DNA of 64,000 nucleotides from UBA6059 sp040219045 (GCA_965229505.1 OZ245881.1:4092001-4156000), one strand, 5' to 3'; shown: positions 1 through 8,930, counted from the stretch's first letter. Notes: generated from the letters alone by a model not told the origin. A program made the numbers and translations.

Positions 1-1
1 A

Positions 2-136
2 TCGGTAAATGGCATAGAGCTGGAGCGACTGGAGTCTCGCGGTTTTGGCAGTGAGTACCCCGTCGACACTAACGATACCGACGAAGGGCGTTCGAAAAAC
101 CGTAGAGTGGAATTCGAGATTATTAGTGCGAATTGA
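2..136 (+). CDS. OmpA-like domain protein, C-terminal end (partial)
   Basis: The window opens inside a gene. The last 44 codons, ending with TGA at 134-136, encode the tail of an OmpA-like peptidoglycan-binding domain: an N-G-I-E-L-E-R-L stretch, then G-F-G-S-E-Y-P, then N-D-T-D-E-G-R-S-K-N-R-R-V-E-F. The GR..NRRVEF signature is the usual end of this fold. These domains tether outer-membrane proteins to the cell wall. Whether the missing N-terminal part is a barrel, a TPR/WD40-like PorE/SprE protein or a lipoprotein cannot be told from here. Confidence 0.85.
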   Translation, partial: SVNGIELERLESRGFGSEYPVDTNDTDEGRSKNRRVEFEIISAN

Positions 137-204
137 CCGCTCGTAATAAGAGTCTTGACTGGTGGCTGGAATGTTCCGAGTTTCTAATTTCAAATGCGAC
201 TAAC

Positions 205-1929
205 ATGAAAAGACTTCTACTTCTAATTTCAGCTACTTTTTTTACTTATAGCTTATTGGCCCAGTCCTATGACCTGGTGATACTAAATGGAATGGTCATG
301 GATGGTTCGGGCAATCCCTGGTACTACCAGGACTTGGGTATTAAGGATGGCAAGATTGTCAAGCTTGGGCTCCTTAAGGAGTCAGATGGGAAAGAAAGTA
401 TTAATGCTAAGGGAAAAATCGTGTCTCCCGGATTTATTGATATTCATTCTCATGCTGACGGCAATCAAGGTGATGTCAATGGCATCAGAAAAGATAATCC
501 CATGATGAAGGCGGCCCACAACCTCGTCATGCAAGGAATAACGACCGTAGTGGTCAATCATGATGGCAGGAGCCCTGAGTCTATAGCTGATCAGATTGCT
601 CAGCTTGAGCGACAAGGGCATGGGCCCAATGTCGCGGTGATGGTTGGACACAATAGCATCCGATATAGAGCACTGGGGGAGGACTTCAGACGACTGGCAA
701 CACCAGAAGAAATTAAGAATATGCAGCGCCAGATTATCGAAGGGATGAAAGCCGGGGCATACGGTATGAGTGCAGGTCTGGAGTATGTGCCTGGCAGATG
801 GTCGAATACGGAAGAAGTGATAAGCCTAGTCAGTACGGTCAAACCGTGGGGAGGTGTCTATATCGTGCATGAACGAGCCTCTGGTTCCGATCCCATGTGG
901 TTTTTACCTAGCCGGGATATGCAGAAAACTACGATGCTGGAAAACATCGAGGAGGTTATTGCGGTAGCTGAAGCTACGGGAGTGACCTCAAGCGCAACCC
1001 ACGTGAAAGTGAAAGGAGCGGACTATTGGGGAGTATCTACTGCCATTGTCAACCTTATCCAAACAGCACGAAACCGTGGCGTAGATGTCTGGGCAGATCA
1101 ATATCCATACAATACTACAGGTACAGATGGTAACACCGAGCTTATTCCCGGATGGGCGATCGAGAGAGACCGCTGGCGGTCAAGCCTCACAGGTAGCTCC
1201 GATGACAATACCGGCCCTGAGACTACATTCAAAGATGCACTAACCAAAGTGCTCGAAGATGATGATCAACGAGCGCAATTGTTTCTGGATGTTAAGAGGG
1301 AAATTGAGCGTCGTGGGGGCCCGGAGAACATTATTGTCTTTGACTATCCAGACAAGTCCTTCATCGGTAAGTCTGTACTACAACTTTCTCAGGAACTGGA
1401 TATATCATTAGTCGAGGTGGCGGTCAAGCTGCAACGTGAAGGTTACCTTGACCGACCAGGAGGCGCAAGGTTACGTGGCTTTTCCCTATCGGAAATGGAT
1501 ATTGAAATCCTCGCGCAGGCACCATGGTTGATCACTACCACCGATGCAGGTATTTCACCTCCTGAGAAACCTCCGGTGCACGCCAGATACTATGGAACCT
1601 ATCCTCGGAAGATCGCCCATTACGCAAAAAATAGAGGTGTGATCTCAGTGGAGCATGCGGTGAGATCATCGACCAGCCTGCCTGCGCAATTCATGGGGTT
1701 TAAAGATCGGGGCATGATCAAGGAGGGCTATGCAGCGGATATAGTGATCTTTGATCTGGAGGATATCAAAGACAAAGCTACTTTCGTCAACCCACATCAA
1801 TATCCCGATGGTATTGAGCAAGTGTTGATAGGAGGTGAGTACATGGTCAAGGATGGGAAGCTGACAGAGAATTTACCCGGTAGGGTGCTTAAGAACACCG
1901 AGAGCTTCCGATATTTGGGTGGACTGTAA
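205..1929 (+). CDS. Secreted D-aminoacylase-like amidohydrolase
   Basis: Amidohydrolase-superfamily protein of 574 aa, related to N-acyl-D-amino-acid deacylases. The frame is open from a TTG at 133, but the ATG at 205 starts a signal peptide (MKRLLLLISATFF...LLAQ) and is preferred, so the protein is probably exported. Metal-site motifs visible are HSHAD at residues 81-85, a YIVHER segment, an ATHVKVKG segment, TTDAG, and the family ending HARYYGTYPR. Known D-aminoacylases have a zinc-bridging Cys in a GNCG turn after QGVTTV. Here the same place reads V-N-H-D-G (Asp120), so the metal site differs. The likely substrate is an N-acylated D-amino acid or a related amide, but this is inferred from family only. 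The next gene begins 9 bases downstream. Confidence 0.82.
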   Translation: MKRLLLLISATFFTYSLLAQSYDLVILNGMVMDGSGNPWYYQDLGIKDGKIVKLGLLKESDGKESINAKGKIVSPGFIDIHSHADGNQGDVNGIRKDNPMMKAAHNLVMQGITTVVVNHDGRSPESIADQIAQLERQGHGPNVAVMVGHNSIRYRALGEDFRRLATPEEIKNMQRQIIEGMKAGAYGMSAGLEYVPGRWSNTEEVISLVSTVKPWGGVYIVHERASGSDPMWFLPSRDMQKTTMLENIEEVIAVAEATGVTSSATHVKVKGADYWGVSTAIVNLIQTARNRGVDVWADQYPYNTTGTDGNTELIPGWAIERDRWRSSLTGSSDDNTGPETTFKDALTKVLEDDDQRAQLFLDVKREIERRGGPENIIVFDYPDKSFIGKSVLQLSQELDISLVEVAVKLQREGYLDRPGGARLRGFSLSEMDIEILAQAPWLITTTDAGISPPEKPPVHARYYGTYPRKIAHYAKNRGVISVEHAVRSSTSLPAQFMGFKDRGMIKEGYAADIVIFDLEDIKDKATFVNPHQYPDGIEQVLIGGEYMVKDGKLTENLPGRVLKNTESFRYLGGL

Positions 1930-1938
1930 TACACCACT

Positions 1939-2340
1939 ATGGATATCGGCATTTCTACACCGGCACTACTTTTTCCGGCCATCACACTGCTATTGTTGGC
2001 ATACACCAATCGATTTTTGGCAATTGCCAGCCTGATCAGAAGCCTGCACAAACGCCATCAGGAGCAACCGAGTCATGCCTATGTCGTCCAACAGATCGCC
2101 AACCTAAGGCTCAGAATGGATTTAATCCGGTATATGCAGGCTGCCGGGATTTTGAGTTTTGTAGGATGTGTGCTGTCGATCTTCGCGCTATTTCTTGGTC
2201 TGGAGACGGAGGGCTATCTGGCCTTTGGTGCCAGCCTTGTGCTACTACTAATCTCCCTTTTCCTGAGTTTTTATGAGACGCAGATCTCCACTAAGGCCCT
2301 CAATTACGAGTTGCGCGACATGGAAGAGCCCAAGTCTTAA
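1939..2340 (+). CDS. DUF2721 family membrane protein
   Basis: 133 aa. The N-terminus T-P-A-L-L-F-P-A-I-T-L-L-L-L-A-Y-T-N-R-F-L matches the DUF2721 family signature. One hydrophobic segment lies at residues 8-30 and two more at about 70-110. The loop between them (about residues 33-65) is charged. The family has no established function. It starts 9 bases after the amidohydrolase stop, so the two are probably co-transcribed. Confidence 0.75.
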   Translation: MDIGISTPALLFPAITLLLLAYTNRFLAIASLIRSLHKRHQEQPSHAYVVQQIANLRLRMDLIRYMQAAGILSFVGCVLSIFALFLGLETEGYLAFGASLVLLLISLFLSFYETQISTKALNYELRDMEEPKS

Positions 2341-2347
2341 CTATTAT

Positions 2348-2406
2348 TTTCGTATATGTAGAACATACTTCTGTTCCTTCCGTATATTTGTTCTACATAT
2401 ACGAAA
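2348..2406. promoter_or_regulatory. Perfect 18-bp inverted repeat, probable PadR operator
   Basis: TTTCGTATATGTAGAACA at 2348-2365 is repeated as its exact reverse complement at 2389-2406, with a 23-base spacer. Each arm contains ATGT/ACAT halves, as in known PadR operators. It lies 12 bases before the start of a padR gene, which suggests autoregulation. It could also form a hairpin in the transcript leaving the DUF2721 gene, but there is no T-run after it, so a terminator is less likely. Confidence 0.7.
2383..2390 (+). promoter_or_regulatory. Candidate Bacteroidota -7 element
   Basis: TATATTTG fits the Bacteroidota sigma-A -7 consensus TAnnTTTG exactly. It sits in the spacer of the inverted repeat and touches its right arm, so a repressor bound there would cover the promoter. 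I see no good -33 element at the usual distance, which lowers confidence. Confidence 0.45.
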
Positions 2407-2417
2407 TAGATGCACAT

Positions 2418-2762
2418 ATGAAAGGCACACATCTTGGCGAGTTTGAAGAGATTATACTCCTGCTGGTAGGAGTATTGCAGGACAATGCTTACGGTTTGGC
2501 TCTCGTGGATGCTTTTGAGCAACAAGCGGGTAGGCGAGTAGCTATCGGAGCTGTCCACTCGGCACTCAGTCGCCTATCGGAAAAAGGCTTTTTGGAATCG
2601 GAGATGACAGGAGCAACCACAGAGCGTGGAGGTCGTCGTAAACGGATATTCACCATCACCGCGACTGGAAAACATGCGCTTGTCAATGCAAGGGATCTGA
2701 GGGTATCACTGTGGCAGCAAATCCCTGATTTATCTTTAGGACGACTTTCGTTTGATGTTTGA
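2418..2762 (+). CDS. PadR family transcriptional regulator
   Basis: 114 aa winged-helix regulator. Recognisable PadR features are the opening LGEFEEIILLLVG, the QDNAYGL turn, the recognition region GAVHSALSRLSEKGFLES and the wing GGRRKRIFTIT. The frame is open from 2388, but the ATG at 2418 aligns with the start of the second PadR in this window (58803) and leaves room for the upstream operator. It overlaps the ABC permease start by 8 bases, the same arrangement as the second pair. It most likely controls its own operon, possibly in response to a membrane stress or a toxic compound; the ligand is unknown. Confidence 0.88.
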   Translation: MKGTHLGEFEEIILLLVGVLQDNAYGLALVDAFEQQAGRRVAIGAVHSALSRLSEKGFLESEMTGATTERGGRRKRIFTITATGKHALVNARDLRVSLWQQIPDLSLGRLSFDV

Positions 2763-5403
2763 ACATCGCGAGCCACCGAAATGGGCTGATCGCTTATTAG
2801 AATTTTTTGTCAAGGGCGATCTTCTGGAAGAAATACAAGGTGATCTCTTTGAATACTACCAGCGACTCGGTGATCTCCCCCAATGGAGATCCAAATGGAT
2901 CTATACTTATCATGTCATTCATTTTTTGCGACCCTTCGCACTCAAGAAATTAAGTCAAAACTCAAATAATCTAATCTTGTTAAAATTCAACCTGATGATT
3001 GCCTGGCGCAATCTGCTCAAGCAGAAGTTCTATTCTGCGATCAACATCATGGGTTTGGCTATTGGGCTGGCCAGTGCTATCTATATAGCCTTGTATGTCT
3101 ACGATGAGCTCAGTTATGACGAACATTTCGAAAACTCTGAACGAATCGTGCGAGTGGCTTCTGAGCTAGCTCTGGGGGATAATTACTGGCATTTTGCAGT
3201 GAGTCCCGATCCTCTGGCGTCAGCGTTTAAGGCTGACTTTCCGGAGATTGAAAAAGCTGCCCGATTTCGCAATGAGGGTTCTATCCTTGTCAAAAAGAGT
3301 GATGAGGTAGTGAAGCTCTACGATATGAAATATGCTGATCAGGAAATCCTTGAGATATTCAAATACAATGTGGTCTATGGTCAGCTTGAGGGCGCATTGA
3401 CCGATCAAACCTCTGCGGTGCTAAGCTTGAGTTCGGCCAGGAAGCTGTTTGGTGACCAAGATCCAATAGGTCAGTCATTTACAACAGTCGGAGAAAATAC
3501 GTTCCAAGTGACAGCAGTTGTGGAGGATTTACCGCCTCAGACGCATTATCACTTTGATATATTGTTGTCCATGGAAGGAAATCCAGAGGCAAATAGAGGT
3601 GTCTGGCTATCCAACAACTTCCATACCTATATGCTGCTTAGAGAGGGAGTATCCAAGTCAGATCTTGAAGCCAAGTTCCCTGATGTCTATGAGAAATACT
3701 TCGGACCTCAGCTGCAAGCCTACGCCGGGATATCATATGAGCAGGCGATGAGTAGTGGAGGACTAATTCGCTACCATCTGCAGCCCATTGAAGATATTCA
3801 TCTCCACTCTCATCTTGATATTGAGCTTCAGGCTAATTCCAGAATCGAGTACGTTTATCTTTTTTCAGCGATTGGCATTTTCCTTATTCTGATCGCTTCC
3901 ATCAACTTTATTAATATCTCCACGGCTAGAGCTTCTACCAGAGCGAAGGAGATAGGTGTAAAGAAAGTAATGGGCAGTTTTCGAAAAGACCTGATCATCC
4001 AGTTTTTAACTGAGTCGGTATTTCAATCAGTCATTGCAGCTACTATCGCCTTGATTCTGGTCTTTTTAAGCTTGCCTTTCTTTAATGCTTTTGTGGATAA
4101 GGGTTTTGTCAATCCGATATTTGAAGGAATCACGCTATGGTGGAAAGTACTTATTGCTGCCTTTGTTATCGGAATATTGGCAGGCATATACCCTTCACTT
4201 TACCTCTCCGCATTCAGTCCGGTAGATAGTATGAAAGGCAATACCGGCAAGTCGGGTCGCAAGTCAATGTTCAGAAATATATTGGTGATTTTTCAGTTTG
4301 CAACCTCGCTCACACTCATAATTGGTACCATCACGGTCTACCATCAACTGGAACATATCAAAGAACAAGATCTGGGTTATGATCGTGATCGGGTACTTTT
4401 AATTGAGAACTCTCACAGCTTGGGTAGTTCGATCGTCAACTTCAAAGAGGAGTTGATGAGTATACCTGAGGCCATATCAGTGTCCAATACTGGCTACATA
4501 CCTTCCGGTTCATCTAGTTCAGATTCAGCGTTCGAACCGATTGGAGCGGGTAATGTTGATGATCCTGTTTCACTTCAAACGTGGAGTGTTGACCCTACCT
4601 ACTTTAGCACATTTGGTATGGAATTACTCGAAGGCAGAACCTTTGAATCTGGGCGACCAGCGGATTCGAGTGCCATGATATTAAATGAGACAGCAGCGCG
4701 GAGACTAGGCTTTGAAAATGCTGTTGGAAAACGTATTAAGGTATTTGGTGATTTTACAGTGGGAGGCAAGCGGGAGTTTACCGTTATAGGTGTAGTGAAA
4801 GACTTCAACTTCAAATCGCTACACCAGGATGTTGGAGCTATGGGGCTGTACATGGGGCCATTTGCTGGCTACTATACGGCCATCAAAACTAACAGTGAAG
4901 ACTACAAATCATTGATCGATAAGGTTGAATCCAAATGGGACATGTTCTCTCCTTCGATGGGGTTTAGCTTTCAGTTTATGGACACTATATTCGACGAGCA
5001 ATACAAGGCTGAAGAACGACTGGGTGAGATTTTCCTTGTTTTCGCATCTCTGGCAATGTTTATAGGGTGCCTGGGGCTTTTTGGCTTGTCAGCCTATACC
5101 GCTGAGCAGCGAAGAAAGGAGATAGGAGTAAGAAAGGTACTTGGAGCCAGTACCTCTGGCCTCATTCTTCTTTTACTTGGAGATTTCACTAAGCTTCTGA
5201 TCATTGCTATTATTCTGGCCATTCCAGTATCGTGGTTTGCGATGAATAGTTGGCTGGAGGACTTTGCCTATCGTGTGAGTCTGGGCCCAGGCATTTTCTT
5301 ATTAGGAAGCTTAGTAGCAATGATTGTTGCTTGGCTGACAGTGAGCTATCAATCGACCATTGCGGCAAGGGCCAATCCATCTGAGAACCTAAAATACGAA
5401 TAG
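2755..5403 (+). CDS. ABC transporter permease with permease prefix domain 2 (MacB/FtsX type)
   Basis: 882 aa. Residues 1-75 form the soluble permease prefix domain 2 (PPKWADRLLEFF, then EIQGDLFEYY), followed by a MacB-like first membrane helix, a periplasmic MacB core, and an FtsX domain containing AKEIGVKKVMGSFR. A second periplasmic core and a second FtsX domain with RKEIGVRKVLGAS follow. No ATPase is encoded next to it, so the partner ATP-binding protein must come from elsewhere. The ATG at 2755 is chosen over the TTG at 2752. Such duplicated-FtsX permeases are common in Bacteroidota, usually beside a PadR gene. Substrates are not established. A paralogue is at 55854-58472. Confidence 0.88.
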   Translation: MFEHREPPKWADRLLEFFVKGDLLEEIQGDLFEYYQRLGDLPQWRSKWIYTYHVIHFLRPFALKKLSQNSNNLILLKFNLMIAWRNLLKQKFYSAINIMGLAIGLASAIYIALYVYDELSYDEHFENSERIVRVASELALGDNYWHFAVSPDPLASAFKADFPEIEKAARFRNEGSILVKKSDEVVKLYDMKYADQEILEIFKYNVVYGQLEGALTDQTSAVLSLSSARKLFGDQDPIGQSFTTVGENTFQVTAVVEDLPPQTHYHFDILLSMEGNPEANRGVWLSNNFHTYMLLREGVSKSDLEAKFPDVYEKYFGPQLQAYAGISYEQAMSSGGLIRYHLQPIEDIHLHSHLDIELQANSRIEYVYLFSAIGIFLILIASINFINISTARASTRAKEIGVKKVMGSFRKDLIIQFLTESVFQSVIAATIALILVFLSLPFFNAFVDKGFVNPIFEGITLWWKVLIAAFVIGILAGIYPSLYLSAFSPVDSMKGNTGKSGRKSMFRNILVIFQFATSLTLIIGTITVYHQLEHIKEQDLGYDRDRVLLIENSHSLGSSIVNFKEELMSIPEAISVSNTGYIPSGSSSSDSAFEPIGAGNVDDPVSLQTWSVDPTYFSTFGMELLEGRTFESGRPADSSAMILNETAARRLGFENAVGKRIKVFGDFTVGGKREFTVIGVVKDFNFKSLHQDVGAMGLYMGPFAGYYTAIKTNSEDYKSLIDKVESKWDMFSPSMGFSFQFMDTIFDEQYKAEERLGEIFLVFASLAMFIGCLGLFGLSAYTAEQRRKEIGVRKVLGASTSGLILLLLGDFTKLLIIAIILAIPVSWFAMNSWLEDFAYRVSLGPGIFLLGSLVAMIVAWLTVSYQSTIAARANPSENLKYE

Positions 5404-5455
5404 AAGATCGTTAAGGGTATCTCACAGTTCCTGTGTTTGTTGTTAAATTGCAGAT

Positions 5456-6112
5456 GTGAGATATCTCTTTCTTTTTCTTCTGGTTTTATTAGGCTATTGG
5501 TCGTTAGCCCAAGTTGAGGTAGAGGAGGAAAATCACGAAATAGATACCGCTAGTTATATTTGGGTTAAACAATCCCGTATCAATCCTTATGTGACAGCAG
5601 AGCTGGAGAGTGCGTCGCTGCTTGACAAAAGTGTATCTAACATAGCGCTGAGCTGGGGGGTACTCGTCAACGACAGACTATCTTTTGGGACGTTCATTTC
5701 CGTGATGAACGATGAGGTCTATTTCCCTCTCATTTTCCCCAATGGTTTTGATCTTGAGATGGTGCATGGAGGTATTCATGCGGGCTATATGTGGCCAATA
5801 TCTAAGTCATTTTCTGCTGGGGCTGATGGCCGACTTGGTTTTGGTGAGATGGAAGTGGGCTATGCAGAAACTGGATTTGACGTGTTTAGTACGAGATTTA
5901 CATCAGTCAACCCTTCCTTGACGATCGATTACCAATTCTTAAGATATGCAAAGTTGACTGCCGCGTTTGGCTATAGATTCATTAGTGGCTATGACTTCAA
6001 TACAGACGAGTTTACTGATTTTGACGGTAGCACGTTTAGAATCGGATTAAAGGTTGGACTATTCAAGAGGCTGAGGTGGCCCAGAGAGGAGGAGCTATGT
6101 GATGAAGAGTAA
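5456..6112 (+). CDS. Predicted outer-membrane beta-barrel protein, unknown function
   Basis: 218 aa starting with GTG; an ATG two bases earlier is followed at once by a stop, so GTG decides the frame. The signal peptide is M-R-Y-L-F-L-F-L-L-V-L-L-G-Y-W-S-L-A-Q. The rest alternates polar and hydrophobic residues with many aromatic-ended strands (GIHAGYMWP, FGYRF, FRIGLKVGLF), as in small outer-membrane barrels. The protein ends in an acidic tail. I do not recognise a named family. It overlaps the next gene by 11 bases, which suggests translational coupling. Confidence 0.65.
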   Translation: MRYLFLFLLVLLGYWSLAQVEVEEENHEIDTASYIWVKQSRINPYVTAELESASLLDKSVSNIALSWGVLVNDRLSFGTFISVMNDEVYFPLIFPNGFDLEMVHGGIHAGYMWPISKSFSAGADGRLGFGEMEVGYAETGFDVFSTRFTSVNPSLTIDYQFLRYAKLTAAFGYRFISGYDFNTDEFTDFDGSTFRIGLKVGLFKRLRWPREEELCDEE

Positions 6113-7187
6113 AATAATAGTTTTCAGCCTATTGTTACTGTCATCTTGCTATTTCAATGAAGAAGTCATCCCAGATACTTCACCATGGAAGTACGGATCC
6201 CCGTCATCAGTGGGACTAAATGAGAACACGCTTTTTGATTTGGATAATAACCTTCGTCAAGGTGGGTTTGATCAGATTCGAGGGGTGGTAGCTATCAAAG
6301 ATGACAAGCTCATTTTTGAAAACTACTATGATGGTGTGGATAGAGAGACACAGCAGTTCTTGAGTGGAGCGACAGTTAGCGTGATGTCGATACTTACAGG
6401 AATAGCCCTTGATAGAGGCCTGCTCGATAGTATTCAAACTCCCATTAGTGTGTTTTTTCCTGACTATCCTGCCCCCTTCAACTTTGAGCCGCTCAAAGGT
6501 GAGATTACTGTGGAGCATTTGTTGTTGATGAAGTCCGGCTTAGCCTGGTACGAGACCGGCGTACCTGCCCTCAACCCCAACAACTCATTGAATGGACTAA
6601 CTGCTTCCAGTGATTGGATTGAATATGCATTAACGCGCGATCTCGATGCAGTGCCGGGTTTGAGGTACTCTTACAATTCTACGCATGGCACGCTGCTGGC
6701 GAAGATCCTTGAGCGTGCTTCCGGACAGCCTTTTGTTGAGTTCGCTAATGATGTGCTTTTTGATCCAATGAATATTGCCTCGGCGAGTTGGCAGTCTGAT
6801 GCCTTTGGTAATATCAATGGTGGGTTTGGGCTATCACTGAACCTCATAGACTTTGCCAAGCTTGGAGACCTCTATCTCAACTATGGTATTTGGAAAGGAC
6901 AGAGGCTTGTCTCCGAGGAGTGGGTTAAGACTAGTACGTCAGAGCAGTTTCAAATAGACCGGTTTAGCAATTATGCTTACAGCTGGCAACTTTTCTCAGA
7001 GTTGAGTAGCTTCTCAGGCATCTTAGCAGAAAATGACACCTACTTCGCCGAAGGAGCAGGTGGGCAATACCTCTTTGTCGTACCCCACCAAAACTTCGTT
7101 TTGGCTGTGACAGCAGACAATTTTTATGAGAATGGATTTACACCATTGATCATATTCAGAGACTTTTTCGCGGAAGCGTTCCAATAA
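6102..7187 (+). CDS. Serine-hydrolase-fold lipoprotein with a degenerate SxxK motif
   Basis: 361 aa. A lipobox (LLLLSSC) indicates a lipoprotein. The protein follows the class C beta-lactamase/6-aminohexanoate hydrolase pattern: helix S-I-L-T-G-I-A-L-D-R-G-L-L, a YSYNSTHGTLL region, and GAGGQYLFVVP near the end. The catalytic SxxK should lie just before the helix, where relatives read SVTK-SVTS. Here the stretch is G-A-T-V-S-V-M-S (residues 89-96), so both the nucleophile and the lysine are missing. If the alignment is right, this is a pseudoenzyme or a binding protein. The ATG at 6102 is preferred to the GTG at 6099. It overlaps the preceding barrel gene. Confidence 0.75.
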   Translation: MKSKIIVFSLLLLSSCYFNEEVIPDTSPWKYGSPSSVGLNENTLFDLDNNLRQGGFDQIRGVVAIKDDKLIFENYYDGVDRETQQFLSGATVSVMSILTGIALDRGLLDSIQTPISVFFPDYPAPFNFEPLKGEITVEHLLLMKSGLAWYETGVPALNPNNSLNGLTASSDWIEYALTRDLDAVPGLRYSYNSTHGTLLAKILERASGQPFVEFANDVLFDPMNIASASWQSDAFGNINGGFGLSLNLIDFAKLGDLYLNYGIWKGQRLVSEEWVKTSTSEQFQIDRFSNYAYSWQLFSELSSFSGILAENDTYFAEGAGGQYLFVVPHQNFVLAVTADNFYENGFTPLIIFRDFFAEAFQ

Positions 7188-7237
7188 AGGTTGTTCCTCC
7201 ATCCGTGATTATCGGACATCCTTTAGCTTTACCATAG

Positions 7238-7849
7238 ATGGCCAGGGAACTAGCAAATTTGTCGGATCAGCAACTACTTGAGCAACTTGCTGCAGGTGAT
7301 CAGGCCGTCCTTAAATATTATTTTGATGCACATTACAAAGCACTTTGTCGGCATGGCCTGAAGTACGTGCGCATTGCTGAAGTCAGCGAGGAGATAGTAC
7401 AAGAGATATTTGTCAACTTCTGGGAGCGTCGAGCCGCGCTTAAAATTAGCGGTAGCGTAAGCGCATATCTATATAGCGCGGTACGCTATAGATGTATCAA
7501 CTACATCAGAAATCAGCTTCCAAAAGAGCAGGCAATGACTGAGTCCGTCGATGTGGCGGCTGAGACTGATCTGGAGTTTGACGCTGACTTAGCGGATCAG
7601 GATCTCAAGGCTCGGCTGCAGCAGGCCATAGCTGACCTACCGGAAAAATGCCGCCTCATATTTCTACTGGCAAAGGAGGAGGGGTTGACCTACCGGGAAA
7701 TTGCAGAAGAGATGGCCGTCTCAGAAAAGACCGTTGAGAATCAAATGGGGATTGCTCTAAAAAAATTAAGATCAACACTCAAAACCGGTAGCATTAAGGA
7801 TAGAAGCATAAGCGCAATATTGATTTTATTTAAGTTTTTTTGGATGTAG
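7238..7849 (+). CDS. ECF RNA polymerase sigma factor, FecI-like, Bacteroidota family 1
   Basis: 203 aa. Sigma region 2 covers residues about 25-90 (EIVQEIFVNFWERR). Region 4 covers about 135-190 (LPEKCRLIFLLAKEEGLTYREIAEEMAVSEKTVENQM). The C-terminus carries a short hydrophobic tail (ISAILILFKFFW), as many Bacteroidota family-1 sigma factors do. It sits directly upstream of fecR and the TonB receptor and most likely drives that operon after a surface signal. Two copies of the TTCCGRTAGG-type word are in this gene, at 7636 and 7689. Confidence 0.9.
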   Translation: MARELANLSDQQLLEQLAAGDQAVLKYYFDAHYKALCRHGLKYVRIAEVSEEIVQEIFVNFWERRAALKISGSVSAYLYSAVRYRCINYIRNQLPKEQAMTESVDVAAETDLEFDADLADQDLKARLQQAIADLPEKCRLIFLLAKEEGLTYREIAEEMAVSEKTVENQMGIALKKLRSTLKTGSIKDRSISAILILFKFFWM

Positions 7850-7887
7850 TTTGGGGGTATGACTGATAAGTCTTGACAAATAGATAC

Positions 7888-8871
7888 ATGAACATTAATC
7901 AGGAAACTATTGTAAAGTGCTTGCAGAAGAAGGCGAGTATTGACGAGCAGGAAAAGCTTGAGCAATGGTTGAATGAAAAGCCATCAAACCAGTCTTATTT
8001 CAATCAAATTGAGTCTGTTTGGAATGCTGCCGATTGTATTCCCTCGGAAGCAAATTTCGATAGCAATAGAGGGTGGGATTGTATCTATTCCAAAATCTCT
8101 ACTTCCCAGGATGATACTGTTGTTCCTATGTGGAGTAGGTCCTGGATTAGAGTGGCAGCTTCAGTGGTACTTGTGATAGGAGTTGGCTTGGGAGTCTATT
8201 TTCAGTTAGTTATCCCTCCAGCTGAGGAGATGGCAATGATTGAAAGATCCAGCGCTGGTGTTGTCGAGGCAGTACGGTTGCCAGATGGTTCACTGGTTAC
8301 TCTCATGCCATTTAGTAGTGTCAGCTATTCGGCTGACTTTGGAGGTGAGCGGGAAGTGATACTTAATGGTGGAGCTTTCTTTGAAGTTCAAAATACAGAC
8401 GACAGACCTTTTGAGGTAATTACCGGGCAATTGGAAGTGACTGTACTGGGGACAGAGTTCCTCGTTAAAGAATCGAAACACCGAACGGAAGTGTTTGTAG
8501 AAAAGGGTAGCGTTTCAGTTAACTCAATAACTACCACCAATGGTGAAGTATTGACAGCAGACCAAGGTGTTTATCTGGACAATTCGACAGGCGTTATCAA
8601 ACCTTTTGCCCCTTCTGATAATATATTGTCATGGAAGTCAGGTGTGCTTGAATTCAACAATGTCCAATTGACCAAGGTGCTTGAAGATATCGGTAAGCAT
8701 TACAATGTCTCTATAAAACTAAAGAATAACAATATTGGCAAATGCCACCTTACCTCCAGGTTTGACAATAAGAGTATAGACGAAGTGTTACAAGTACTGG
8801 AGGTTGTTTTAGATATTGACATCAACTCAAGTAATCCAAATGAGTATTTAATATCCGGCAAAGGGTGCTGA
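7888..8871 (+). CDS. FecR family anti-sigma factor
   Basis: 327 aa. The short cytoplasmic N-terminus (EKLEQWLNEKPSN) binds the sigma factor in this family. A single membrane helix lies near residues 90-110 (WIRVAASVVLVIGVG). The periplasmic FecR domain holds LPDGSLVTLMPFSSVSY and VLGTEFLV, and the C-terminal DUF4974 domain starts near LEFNNVQLTKVLEDIGKHY. The ATG at 7888 is used rather than the upstream TTG at 7873. It pairs with the preceding ECF sigma factor and the STN domain of the TonB receptor downstream. A terminator-like hairpin follows before the receptor gene. Confidence 0.9.
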   Translation: MNINQETIVKCLQKKASIDEQEKLEQWLNEKPSNQSYFNQIESVWNAADCIPSEANFDSNRGWDCIYSKISTSQDDTVVPMWSRSWIRVAASVVLVIGVGLGVYFQLVIPPAEEMAMIERSSAGVVEAVRLPDGSLVTLMPFSSVSYSADFGGEREVILNGGAFFEVQNTDDRPFEVITGQLEVTVLGTEFLVKESKHRTEVFVEKGSVSVNSITTTNGEVLTADQGVYLDNSTGVIKPFAPSDNILSWKSGVLEFNNVQLTKVLEDIGKHYNVSIKLKNNNIGKCHLTSRFDNKSIDEVLQVLEVVLDIDINSSNPNEYLISGKGC

Positions 8872-8888
8872 AATTGACATAACTTTGG

Positions 8889-8917
8889 AAAAAAGCGATC
8901 TTTTAGATCGCTTTTTT
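8889..8917 (+). terminator. Rho-independent terminator or attenuator between fecR and the TonB receptor
   Basis: AAAAAAGCGATC, loop TTTTA, then GATCGCTTTTTT: a 12-bp stem, the inner part GC-containing, ending in a T-run. It ends 13 bases before the receptor ATG at 8931. It probably limits readthrough from the regulators into the receptor. Confidence 0.75.
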
Positions 8918-8930
8918 CGTTTTGGAGTTA

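Noticed and set aside
133..204. TTG start at 133 for the amidohydrolase gene
   Set aside because: It would put a charged leader before a complete signal peptide; the ATG at 205 gives the usual export sequence.
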